DNA of 64,000 nt from Holothuria scabra (taxonomy: Eukaryota > Echinodermata > Holothuroidea > Aspidochirotida > Holothuriidae). Where the stretch lies: positions 806,001 through 870,000 of the forward strand of contig CM074179.1 in the NCBI GenBank assembly GCA_037179385.1, written 5' to 3'. Positions 33,079-45,100 of this stretch are shown here, one piece after another (position 1 is the stretch's first letter; the number at the start of each line of letters is the position of its first letter). The position numbers were made by a program, and so were the translations under genes. The notes under the pieces were generated by a model. The model did no database searches and was not told where the DNA came from. It saw only the letters and a list, made by a program, of their open reading frames with translations.

Positions 33079-36000
33079 CTATAGAACCCAGATCTCTAGG
33101 AAACTCTTGCCCCCACGTTCTAGAAATAGTGACGCCTGACTCTTCTTCTTATATTTAAATGACGGTTGCCTTTGCTGTTCCACCAAGAACAAGATGCCAT
33201 TATATCCAATTGGAATTAAGAATCTTCAAACTGTTCTCAAGAGTCAAGACTTAAACAAAGCCCTTGGGTTAGCTTTTCACAAAAAATAACTAAGTAGAAA
33301 GGTCACAATAGTACAACACAGACCCATAAAAATACTGATATCGTTTACTCGATCGATGGCGAGAAGAGGTTTTATCGTAACTTTTAGCTTGGAACCCATT
33401 TGGCAAAGACTTAAAATCCAGGAAGGTAAACGAAGCTTCAAAATTAGTTAGTTCAAACTTGGCCTTGCTGCTTAGATATGTTAACCTACTTACTCCTAAA
33501 ATAATTAAGAGTACTAATTTAACCTGTTACTCCTCAGTGAAATGTCATTGACCACTATGTAAGCAAATAATTGTCCAGCGTAAGAAATGTAGTGGGGTAT
33601 TATCCGAAATTGGGTTGACTTCACGCCATTGCTTTTATCAGTTTACTAAATGTTAGCCAAAGATGCCTGATTTAAGTGTTGGTTTAACTCAAAATCCCCA
33701 GGCTCCTGATTAATCTTACCAGGCTTCTCAGCAACATATCACCAACAAAATACTGTCTAGTAGTTTACCCACAATTGGGTAAATGTCACTCTAATGTTGA
33801 GCAATGTTGATCAGGATGCTTGCCATCGGTGTTGGTTAAAGTGATGTGACGAAGTTATCAAACCTTGGAAAATAACTTAACCAACTCCTGAGCAAAATGA
33901 CATTGGCCAACAAAGAAATGCCCAACGTTTTTAGGGAGGGGGGTAGGATCAATTATTCATCTAGATTTTCAAAGGAGTGATCCAAAATTCATGCAACTTA
34001 TCCGTTTTGTAATTTTTTAACACCGATTCAAAAAAGTCGTTCTTTGTTTGTTTGTTTCTTTGTTTGTTTGTTTGTTTCTTTCTTTCTTTATTTCTTTCTT
34101 TCTTTCTTTTTTTTTTCTTTCAAAATCAACTCCTATTCACATTCCCTGAACGCTTAATCTACGAAATCTTTCCTCTACCCACTATCCTTTCTCTCATCGA
34201 AATTTAGCTAAATGCGAGTGCACCTGTAATACAATTGGCAAGGGCATCCCACGGAATCCTACGCTGTAAGAAGCAACACAAGAACGCTCTTTTATCTAAA
34301 GTGTATTGAACCGACTTTTAGCCTAGTGCTGTTGCCAGTGCGAATGAAAAGTATAAAAATTCCAACTTATCTATTCCAACTTATCTCTAGGATTTGACCC
34401 AGAAGCTGATGTAGGGTTCGTTGTAGTCTGACTTCCTGCTCCCGGAAGAGGAAAATAATACACAAAAGGAATTTATTTAAAGACGAAACATAAAGAGGAA
34501 ACATATTAATTAAAACTTTGAAGCCTTTTTGCAAAGACAAAATAATGAAAAATATGACGTTACATGTTTGTCTTATTCCTTCAAGTATGAACTACCACAT
34601 CTGGTGCACTAAGCATGCTCTTCGGGTTGTTGACAGGTTCAGAAATCCATTTCAGCGTAAAAACTGGGATTCCAAAGCCCCGGGCAATCCCGTGTAACTA
34701 CTCTCAAGTTTAGTGTATTATACATAATTATACGCATAATTAAACTTGGGAACATTGCGGTTTTCCATATTTGTTCAATAAGGATTGCGAACCCTTTACA
34801 CATAGCTATAACAGTAAAAGGCTCATTATGGGCCTTCCGAGGCCTTTCCCCCCAGGCCCCCAACGGAGAGTTGCCCCCGGACTTGGAACTGGACCTGACC
34901 ACTCTCTTAAATCAATCAAAATAAAATAAGTCTAATAGAGTTAAAATAAATCTAAAAGAATGGAATTAGTGACCAATCGAATGTCCGATAAGAGAGCAAG
35001 GGACCTAATGCAGACCCCTCGACCAGACGCTTCGAGCTCCAGTGAAGACTTCAGCGCCGTCCGATCCCCCGGGTTCCAAGAGAAATCTCCTCCACTGCAT
35101 TCAGGTATTTAGTTTTCAAGAATACACACGGCATTTGGATATCTGCATACTAGACATGATGCTTCTCTACGTTTCAAGTCTTTGTGCCGATTTATGTCAA
35201 TTCCGTACAAAGTTTTGTTACACTTGTTAACCTAACCTTTGTCAAGGCTCTTTGGCCAACAATTATCTTTCTTATTTTATTCGCACCGTAACGTTACACC
35301 TATTACGATACCAGGCTCCGTATCGCTTACCCTCACATGGGATCTGCGTGGTCTCACATATCTGTCCACCCTCAGATATGATCAGCCTCAGCGATTCTAG
35401 GGGTGTTAAAAACAGAGGAGATAATAGCCATTGTGTTTCCAGAGGGAGGGTACAAAATTTCGCAGGAAAGACTCGACAGAGGCTATGGTTCACCATACAT
35501 TAAATTACAGTCTACTGAACACCACCTCCGCAAGTTCCGTGCAACTTTAACTATCATGAAGTGATATATTTAAAATTTAAAGGCGAGTAAACTCAAATAC
35601 AAACACAAATAACGTTTTTTACAACTTTTGGCTTTAACAATATAAGGTAAATTTCATTAATACCGAAGCATAAGGAAAGCGGAAAATACCGATTAATTTC
35701 TATGCCAGTATGTTTTTAATTACACAAAATGCGGCTCCCAGCATGACGTACAAATTCTTTCAAACAATTTTTCAAAAAATAAAACGAAATCATAGTCACT
35801 GTAAACTTTCCATGAGAGCTCAAAAGGATTACAAAAAGTTGGCTTGAAATCTGTCAGTTTATAACTTCAAAGCCCAGTTTCAGCTCAGTCTCACTTCGTA
35901 GTCTTGCAAAACACTTTGTCCTAAATGAGAATATTCTGAACAAAGTTGAAAAAGAGTTAAGGGTTATCTTCAATTTCCTGATTACACGGTCAGACGGGAG

Positions 36001-38252
36001 ATCTGAGTAATTACATGTGTAAAACAATGGCGCCGCTGTGGGGTAGGGAGCCCCCTCGAATTAAGCTTTGACTACAAATATAAATATACTTCAACGATTT
36101 TAAGCGACATTTATTTACAGGGGTAGGGTGAGGGAGATGAAGAAGGTATTTTCGGCAAATTGCGTTCTGTGCCAAAAGATGATGGCGCTCTGCTAGTATA
36201 TGTCCTTTCATAGACATGTGGCAGTATGCGACCTGTTCATTAGCAAATTCATTCCTTTGAAACTGGGCGTAATGCCTTGGCGTAGCGTCATGACTTTGTA
36301 GATTTTTCAACGATAGAGAACAGCAAATAACAAACCGATCTTGAGATTTCTATCAGGTGCTTACAATCCAGACAATGAATTGGGGTGTACCCCATTGTTG
36401 AAAATATCAAGATGAAATGCTCGTTTGAAATGATTAACACGTTTTTCGTTAATTTTGGAACATGAAGTACCAATCTGATATGATTTTTGTCCCAAATATC
36501 AATTTTTTTGACAAATGCGTCTACTAGAAAATTTTAATTTTATCCCAACATTATTTTAATTTTATTTTCGTGCAAAACGTTACTAAAGCTGAACCGATTT
36601 TGATGGTTCGAGATTCATTTGGTTACTAATCACACCCTGGTAATGAGTTGGTGACTTACTCATTCGGGAATGTATCTCCTTAATGTGACATTCACACGAA
36701 CTCTGTCTAACTCCAACTAACACTAACTCCGTCTTTTTATGTAAGCCGGAGAAGGAGAGAGTTGGAAAAGGTCATTTTTCATGTCTGAACATAACTCAAA
36801 GTAGGTGTTTAGCAAGTACTACATGCTTGAGAGGTGGGTTGAGCTTGGGTTTGCGTAAAGAACCATTTAATGAATTTTCCAGAGGGACACATAGTGCAGA
36901 TGTTATGACTTGAGCGATGTTTTCTATAAACTGTTAAGTGCTTGGAGAGGCTTTCACTATGGTAGCAATCCAGTTTTATGAATAAACTGTTCACATTCAC
37001 AGTAGGTGCCCCTGCTTAGTTGGAGTTAGTCGTAGTTCGTCTGGCCAAGCATTACATCAGTTGGAGTAACTCGGGCTTTTACTGTAGTTACGACCTTTTA
37101 AGGTCGAAGTATAAGAGGGGACTTGCGTTAACGCTGTATTAGATAGCAAAACCAGTTCAGGGACGTTACTCCGACATAGGAGGTAGGCTGAAAGTACTTT
37201 TGCCCTGAGAAGCTCAGTCAGTGCCCTGTGACCTTATGCTGATTTTGTCATTGAATACCGTAGATTCACATTTAGACCAAGTCGGTGGTCATGTCACGCA
37301 AACAACAGGATAGTAACCTATATACGTTGTACAGTGGTATATAGTTCGCAGTCACATTTCAATTTACTGCTTTTTTATTTCGGAGTTTTGCACTGTCAGG
37401 CAGATTATTTTAGCCCTGTCAGAGTCACATTTTTGCGAGTTGAAGCTGAGCCTCCCTCTTGAGTTATTCCCCAGAGCAGAAGTATATTATTTGGTTTCGA
37501 TTTCGGTTTTTTATCCAAGCCTGGACCAGGGGTGGAATACATCAGAAATTGCAGAAGTTCAGTGCAGGGAAATGTTGGCGTTTATCTGGAGATAGTGACT
37601 AGTTTTGAAGATGAAATCGTGGCAGGTTTGCCTTGATTGTCTCTCCGGAAACAAAACGGCAATCCAGGGTTTCTGGCAATCGATGGTTTCGAAGTTATTT
37701 CATTCAAAATGTCTCTGGTTCGTGTCGTGCCAACCGATGCCTACACCCCACCTAGATAGACTTCCTGAAATTTTCATATAGGCTGGCAGATCCTTGGTGA
37801 ACCATTGTTGAACAATATCAGCTGACCAGGTCTCCCAGTGTTGGAACTTACCATTTAGCGATACACCACTAAGCACGAACGATTTGAATAGCACGGTGTA
37901 AGTTTTGCTGCAGGTGGGAGATACCGTGTAACAGTAACATGTAGTGCTGATGGGCAGTGCTGATACCAATATGTAGTTAGGCCGAAACCTCTAGACATCC
38001 TTGCATGTGTGCGGCAAAGTGGGAGGAATTTTGAACTGTTTTTGCAAGTAGGCCTATATGAGAATTGGAGAAGAAATAATTTTGCCATTTCCCTTTCATT
38101 GCGCTGAAAACCAATTCTTTCAGACCTTTATAACAACATATACTTTGTTTGTTGAAACCTTTAATAACCCGTATTTTCACTTTTGAAAACTTTTAAGAAA
38201 ACCTATATGTTGAAAGGTGGTTTCATGCCTGTAAGTCTTCTGCAATGGGGGA
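33079..38252. other. Long gene-poor stretch
   Basis: No gene could be supported in these 5 kb. It holds a TTTG/TTTC microsatellite (34038-34110), loosely repeated TTGGTTAA/GGGTAA motifs at about 33520-33930 that resemble the interior of the CACTCTTAAA elements, and inverted AACTCC/GGAGTT motifs at about 36700-37080. The short frames here occur in opposed pairs and look like chance. Confidence 0.45.
34038..34110. repeat. TTTG/TTTC microsatellite
   Basis: Consecutive TTTG units pass into TTTC units, with interruptions, ending in a T-run. Confidence 0.9.
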
Positions 38253-38776
38253 TTAAGCCCAGGTCACACTACAGCGATATCGGATTGGATTACTATCCAT
38301 TTTTTGTGAGTTTTAGTTAAAATGTCCTCCATCCATTGACGGGAAGAACCAAAAATTTGCCATCCTTGAGGGGCCAGACTCTGTGAAAGCATCTCTGCTT
38401 CCCTCTGGCTCCTTTCACCTTTATTGATAGTATTTATCTTTACATGTTGTATTGTGCATTACTGTTAATTTCTAGCCTTTTGAGGTGAAAAAATAAACTT
38501 GAAACTTGAAATGTAAACTATTTACTTTGTGACGTCACATTGACAAATAGATTTTATCGGACTATTCGTATCCGATAAAAGCTGTCTGCGGATGTGACGC
38601 CACGAAGTAATTGGTATAACTTAGAATTTCGTAGTCCTGCGATACAATTCATATATCTACACAGGTTGGCAATTTTGTTTTTCTTTTCGACCAAAGATGG
38701 ACGAGATATTAAGTAAAACTCACAAAAATCGGAGCGAAATCCGATCCGATATCGCTGTAGTGTGACCTGGCCTTTA
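38253..38776. mobile_element. TTAA element family T3, full copy with nested LINE tail
   Basis: TTAA (38253-38256) is followed by GCCCAGGTCACACTACAGCG; the right end has CGCTGTAGTGTGACCTGGCC before TTTA (decayed TTAA). Inside both ends is ATATCGGAT or a close form. Compared with the copy at 44965-45316, an extra block of about 150 bp (38361-38511) ends in AATAAACTTGAAACTTGAAA, which looks like the 3' tail of another retroelement inserted into this element. Confidence 0.8.
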
Positions 38777-39066
38777 CCCACCTGACGTTTTTTTTTTTCA
38801 AAGTGTGGCCTGCCTACTTATAAACATTTGCGAGTTCTGGACTTGTTTTGGAGTCTTCAGTTGAGTCTACTGAATGCTTCAAAAGGCGCTCACAATATAA
38901 AACCAAACTAAGAGAGTATAAATCCGCCTTCCTTTCCGAAGTTACTATCATTAAATCATTTATGTCAGAGTTACTGCAATAAAATTTTAAAAATTCCCCC
39001 TTTCCTGAAAACCCCTTGTATTTAGTCATCTGCATAATTCTCCTACCATAAGAGATAATGTACAAT

Positions 39067-39091
39067 CAGGGAGTTGCTAGCAATTCCCTGG
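39067..39091. repeat. CAGGGAG palindrome upstream of the methyltransferase gene
   Basis: CAGGGAGTTGCTAGC followed by its inverse (GCAATTCCCTGG), a near-perfect stem centred on GCTAGC. It lies about 100 bp before the first coding exon, in what may be the promoter or 5' UTR. Same core as 6964, 51809 and 61462. Confidence 0.6.
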
Positions 39092-39191
39092 TACTATACA
39101 GCCTCGCACGTGAAGGACAGGATATTCTTTGGTGCGTGACGAAATGCATTCTTGCCGCTTGATGGTTTGCCCTTAACAAGAACAGACTGTG

Positions 39192-42100
39192 ATGTATACA
39201 TACACACACTCTGTTCAAGTGAAATCGTATCTAGACATGACTGAAGCTGATTTCACTGTACCTATTATGAAGGAGGTGTTGGATCACATCAACAACTCGA
39301 AAGAAGTGAGCAGTAATGCCCTCAAAGAGATGTACGATAAATGGGCATCAGTTTACGATGAGGTAAGTTTTTCACTTTAAGTTAAGTCGAGAAGCCCTCA
39401 TCAAATGATGGTGGCGGTGTGTCGGCATACAAAAGTATGAAACAAAAATCAGGCAATGTTAACCATAATTAAGTCACATTAATTCCATTCTTCACTCGCG
39501 GGATGCATAGTTAGGTTTAGTGCTGACAAAGTGACACCGTCGCTTCGTGGACTTTTTTAGTTAAAGAAAAACAAAATGAATCCCAAGTATAGAGTCATTT
39601 GCATGCTTTCCACAAAATCTAAGAAGCTTATGTATAACCAATGGAGTCACTATGAGCTTTTCCGGTATCTCCCCCACTTCAAATGGCATTTTGAGATAAA
39701 AAAAAAGATAAAGCATTGAAAAATGAAAGTATAAATAAAATAAAGAATGAAAATAAGAAATCATTAATTAAAATTTATTATCCTGTTCTGATGTAGACAG
39801 CTGGCCTTTTAATTCGATCCTGCTAAGGGGTCACATAAGTGCAGTCACTACAAGATTTGCCTGTCTAAAGCAAAACTCTAAAAAATTATGTAGAATACCC
39901 GGAATCCTAGCTTCCATTATTTTCATTATTAAATTACATTTCGTTTTTACAGTTACTATTACTGTATTAAAATGTGTGCTGATGCAAGTTTTGGCTGCAG
40001 TTAATTTATCTCTATTTACGGCTCCGCTTCATTGACCAATGAAGCCTTCTTTTGGAACAACTCACACACAATATATTCCCTTACATCTTGCTTCGTAACA
40101 GCTGAGCCGGCGATTACATCCATAAACTCTTAGCCTATATTTTAATCGTTAATTTCCGTGGTTGAATATAACCTGCCAGCATATCTTTACTGCCAGTAAC
40201 CTTGTTCTCTTGGGTGTCGAACGATATTTAACATCCTGTAGGCCTGTGCGTATCTGCTTCGCAGAACAAAAAATGCGACAGTTAACTGTCTTTCACACAT
40301 GGAGATTAAATCTCTCCTAGCCACAGAAATGTCACACCTTAATTTGGAGGCTGACGTGGAATTGTGGACATTTTTATGATTCACTTTAATATGCAACTAC
40401 CATATGCAAGACCGGTAGAGAACTTTCCATCTTGTCAATTACATTAGTTTCTTCGACCAAACCTGAGGGTTGCTAACCCGTTAAAACTCCCCGAACATAC
40501 GCAATTTGGGCTTCGTTATCATATTCGTTACAGATGAATGCTGCAAGTCCAACGCTCTCGATTGACCGGTGCATTTTACAAGACTGGCTATGGCGGATTC
40601 GGAGGGGTTGTACTGTAATATCTGACACTAGTATTTTCGAATCTCTCAAAATAGCTGGCGCCTGATTGGTCAAAATGCCCTCTCCTTAAGAACCGCACAG
40701 AATTCAGTCAGAAAAGAGAACGTGATCCTTTTTACGAGCGAATGCGAAGTATAGCAGTCGCTGTATGGACTTGTTATAGTGTTTTCAATCTGTACCTTGT
40801 TGGTTTTGTTACTTTGTAAGTTTTTGTAAATTAAAAGGAGTTAACCATCAAAACAGATAATTTATTTAAAAATGTCTCTGGTTTCATGACACGTTGAGGC
40901 ACATTACTTGAGGGATATTTCAATCACTCGGTTCTTGGAACGACTGTATGGGGTTCTCAGAAACCCCTTCTATAGTTTTGGTCAACTGCCGTTCTTTATG
41001 ACATGGTCGTTACCCTTCTTTTCTCACAGTTCGAAACTTCCGGGCAACCTGTTGACTTCAAAGTTTATGCGTTGTTTTAAGAAAAACATTGAACGGGGAT
41101 TTCTTTTCATAACGAAGCAACTTATAACTGTAACAAGAGCGACAAACTAAAGTTATATTTTATTTTGTTAAGAACTGAAGACCGTCGCAGAGGGTTAGGA
41201 ATAGAGAACGGACAAGAAAACGTAGTCTCCCGTGTTCGAAAATTGCGCAATATTAACTGCGTAGTTTTCTTCTGACCTAGACGTTTCAACTGAAACATGA
41301 ATCGCCCTTACGAATAGGCGCTTGCTTTGACGGTGACCACATGATCAGACGAACGACATATGATACAGTTGATGATATCAATTGCTACCGTGGCTTAAAA
41401 AAGCCATTTCGAGATTTTGATGTGTTTCAGTTGAAAGTCAAATGTGCCATGCGCACGACCCATATACATGTATGCTTAACCGCATCTAAATAAACTTAGT
41501 TAACATCAACCCAAGTTTTTTTGTTCTGCATTTTGTAAATATTCTCACATTAGATTTTTCAATTGGTGGCTGTACTTGACGGCATGGTATAATTAGATTT
41601 AGCAATCTTGTAGGACAAATTTAAAACGGTTCCTTTGAGCAACCGTACTGTAAGGGAAAAGACCATGCACAAGCTGCGCACTCGGAAAGAGGAGGCCGGT
41701 GAGAAATTCTATACTGTTTTTTGTTGTTGACAATCACAGTAGGAATGAGAAGAGAGATCTCTGATGAGCAGTAGCAAAATAAAAGACTGCATAGTTATCT
41801 CTCTCTACCCTTAAACCTCATTAGCCAAGACGATAGCTAAGTTACATCTCTTCTGATCTGGAAGCATATGCTTGCTTTGTTGGTGATCATGCGATGCATT
41901 CACAAGTGATCCGGGTGAACTGTCGAACCGTAATAAGCACTGCCACCGAACAATACTGAGAACTCTAAAGGAAGTTAAAAAATACTGACATTGTCATTCG
42001 TGAGGAAATTTTGATATTTTGAACTTCCAATAATATACATAAAATTCTGACAGTTTTGGCTACGGCCCGAAATTAATGATAAAATAATTCTTCTGCAATC

Positions 42101-45100
42101 TAAACACGTGTATTTTCTAGATCTAGTAGATAATATCATCCACTACTTGTTTTATTCAGTCAATTTGAACATCATTACAAACGTATCACTCACATGTACT
42201 TTTCTAAAACTCGAGCTTGTATCATAAACACTTCTTTTTCCCTCATCTCCCATCACTAATGTTTCACATGTATAAATTTTCAGCACTGATATTTTTTCTG
42301 AAATGCGCAAATCTCGTCATTATAAAAAAATCACGTGTTTGGTCTAACGGTAGAACATTCCCCGTAACACGCGGAAGTCCTGGGTTCGACTCCCAGGTCG
42401 AGTCATACCAAAGAATCTACAAATGGAACCTACTGCCGTCTGGGAGTTGCTAAGTTAAGCGACTTTTATTAATATCACTAGAACCGGTAACGACCGCCTC
42501 CATTCGCGAGTATGAATGCCTTGCATTCTGGTTCCAATTGAAAGCAACGCGACTTTATCGTGGAACTATCAGCCACAGTCGTCGGGTCGTTGAGACGTCA
42601 AACCACAAAACGACTGGTGATAAGACGGTCGCTTTAAGATGCATGTCGCTTACCTTGCGGATCGTAGTCTACCCAACAAAGTAGCTTATTAGGTTAATTC
42701 TTGCAAGATATGTCCGATACAACGTTGTATACCGAATTTAAACGACAAACAAGATTCTGCCGGACTCCGTTATCCGGGCCTGAAGGAGAAACTTCCTTTT
42801 TTAATAAGTTAGATGGGTTTTTACAGTCCCTTTGGGTAAATAGTTCACATGGTGTTCAATTTAATCCAGCCGAAAACCCAGGAGTTTGTCACATGTCAAA
42901 GGTCAGCTCAAATCACCAGAGGTACAAAAGCAAACTCCCAAGAATTCCAAAGTCGAATATTATTGAGAAACTCTATGATACCAGCATGTTAAAAGCACAC
43001 TCAACCAGTGACTGTAAGAAGCGGGTCATCTTGTCATGTATCTGATTTAGGTGTAACTATTACCGTTTTTCTTCCATATTCTACCGTAATGATGATCAAA
43101 ACAATATTTCACTACAGTGAAAACATTAATGTATAGAATGATTAGATATCCTGCCTTCATTTACTTACCATGCCAGTCAAATTTTGGCATGAATATAAAA
43201 AATATGTAAAAACCATTGACACTTGTTGCAGGCCACGTAGAGGTTGTCAGAGGTTAATTGGAAGTAAAGTTATAAACTTGTTAGAAATTATTTTGAAAGG
43301 TGTCTATTTTCAGTGCCAATAACTGTTACGTTCATTTGTACCGTGTTCACGAGCGTCACAGGAAACTCCACAATGCTTTGCTTTTATGAAAATGTGTCAG
43401 TTTTCGTTATGCTCTTGTGTAGTGTTTTTATCCTCTCAGGCCAAATAATTCTTTGTATGTCGGATATTCTGCATGATGCTATTTTTAGAAATGACTTCCT
43501 CAAATTCATGGGTATGTAATACTTTTTCACATCAACAAGTAAAAACGGCCATTTTGATTATTTTTTCGTTTTTTCCGTTTTTGTTTTTGCAGGAACTTCG
43601 GAGGCACAATTATTCGGTGCCTGCCAAATGCAGCGAAATCTTATCTGAATATTTTTCCGACAAAAGTATTTCCATTTTGGATTGTGCTTCTGGTACAGGC
43701 TTAGTAGGAGAGGAGGTAATATATCATAATCGTGAAACGTACCAAGGATACTATACTTCATACATGTTATCAATTTCAAGGTTCTTCCGAGTATGATATT
43801 GTCATATCCAAATTTTTTAACTACTAACATATTTTGATTATGTAATATAACCAGAATGCTAAAATGTTTTGAGTATTCGATGATATATAAATGTTCTATT
43901 TCAAACATGCAATCATGTACCATATCTTCCGATTCGAATGCTTTACTATCATGTTCCAAAAATAACTTTATTACTCCGTGACCTTTGACCTCCACCAACA
44001 AAAAACGAGACCATCTTCTCACCATAATGCGCATCCACATACCAAGGTTTTCACATTTTGACCTCCAGTGAACCCAGATGACATTTGACCTCCATAAAAA
44101 GCAATAGAGAACAATAGATAGATAGGTAGACAAACAGACAGACAGTCAGACAGACAGGCAGATGCACAGATACATGGACAAAGTGAGGACGGTGGATTGC
44201 AGTGGCAGAAACAGCTATTTCAGCAAGTGTGAGCTAACAATGGCGACCATCTTCTGACCACAACGCATTCACAAACCAGATATGAAATCTATTCACGTTT
44301 CCTACCTTTAGATATTGTGTTACGAAGGTTTTCAAACTTTGACCCCTGGTAACCCCAGATGACCTTTGACCTCGAACAAACACAATAGGGACCATCTTCT
44401 CACCATAAGACATCAACATTCAAAGGGAAAAAATCTGTTCAAGTTTCCTACCTTGAGATAATAAGTTAACAAGGTTTCCAGACTTCGATCCCTCGTGACC
44501 CCAGATGACCTTTGATCGCCACCAAAAACGAAAATTTCTTGGCAAAATTATTTGAAATGAGAATGTAAATAGCAGTAGGACGAATATGGTGTTAGACCCA
44601 AACCGAGTATAATCATCTTGTTTGTAGTCTTTTGTTCTCCACTGTGTCTTGTAAGGCGCATTAGAATAATTATTTTAAATAATGCGCCATATAAATTTCT
44701 TGAACTTGAACTTGAACTTGTATGCCTCATGTTTTGGTAGCACGCCAAAACACTGTTAATTAAAACATGCATTCATCATTTCATTTGCATTAAAAGCTTC
44801 AACGTTTTGGCTTCACAAATATTGTAGCCTTGGATATCTCTTCGAAGAGCCTTGCTGCCGCCGAGAAGAAAGGTGTCTACAAAAAACTGGTTTGTGCCGA
44901 AGTGGGAGAGGGAATGCTACCCTTTGGTGATAGTAAGTCGCGACTATCATATCTGTCAGTTGGCTTAAGCGATATCGGATCGGATTACGCTCCTATTTGT
45001 TTGTTTTAGTTTGATATCTCCTCCATCCATTGTTGGAAAAATTTGCCATTCTGTGTAAATCGATGGTTCTTATAAGAGTATAATGGAAATAAAATGTAAA

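Noticed and set aside
36700..37080. TIR element with AACTCC/GGAGTT ends
   Set aside because: The inverted motifs are short and interrupted, with no target duplication; not distinct enough.
43558..44133. 191-codon minus-strand frame
   Set aside because: It runs antisense to exon 2 of the methyltransferase gene and through the DR1-rich repeats; no recognisable domain.
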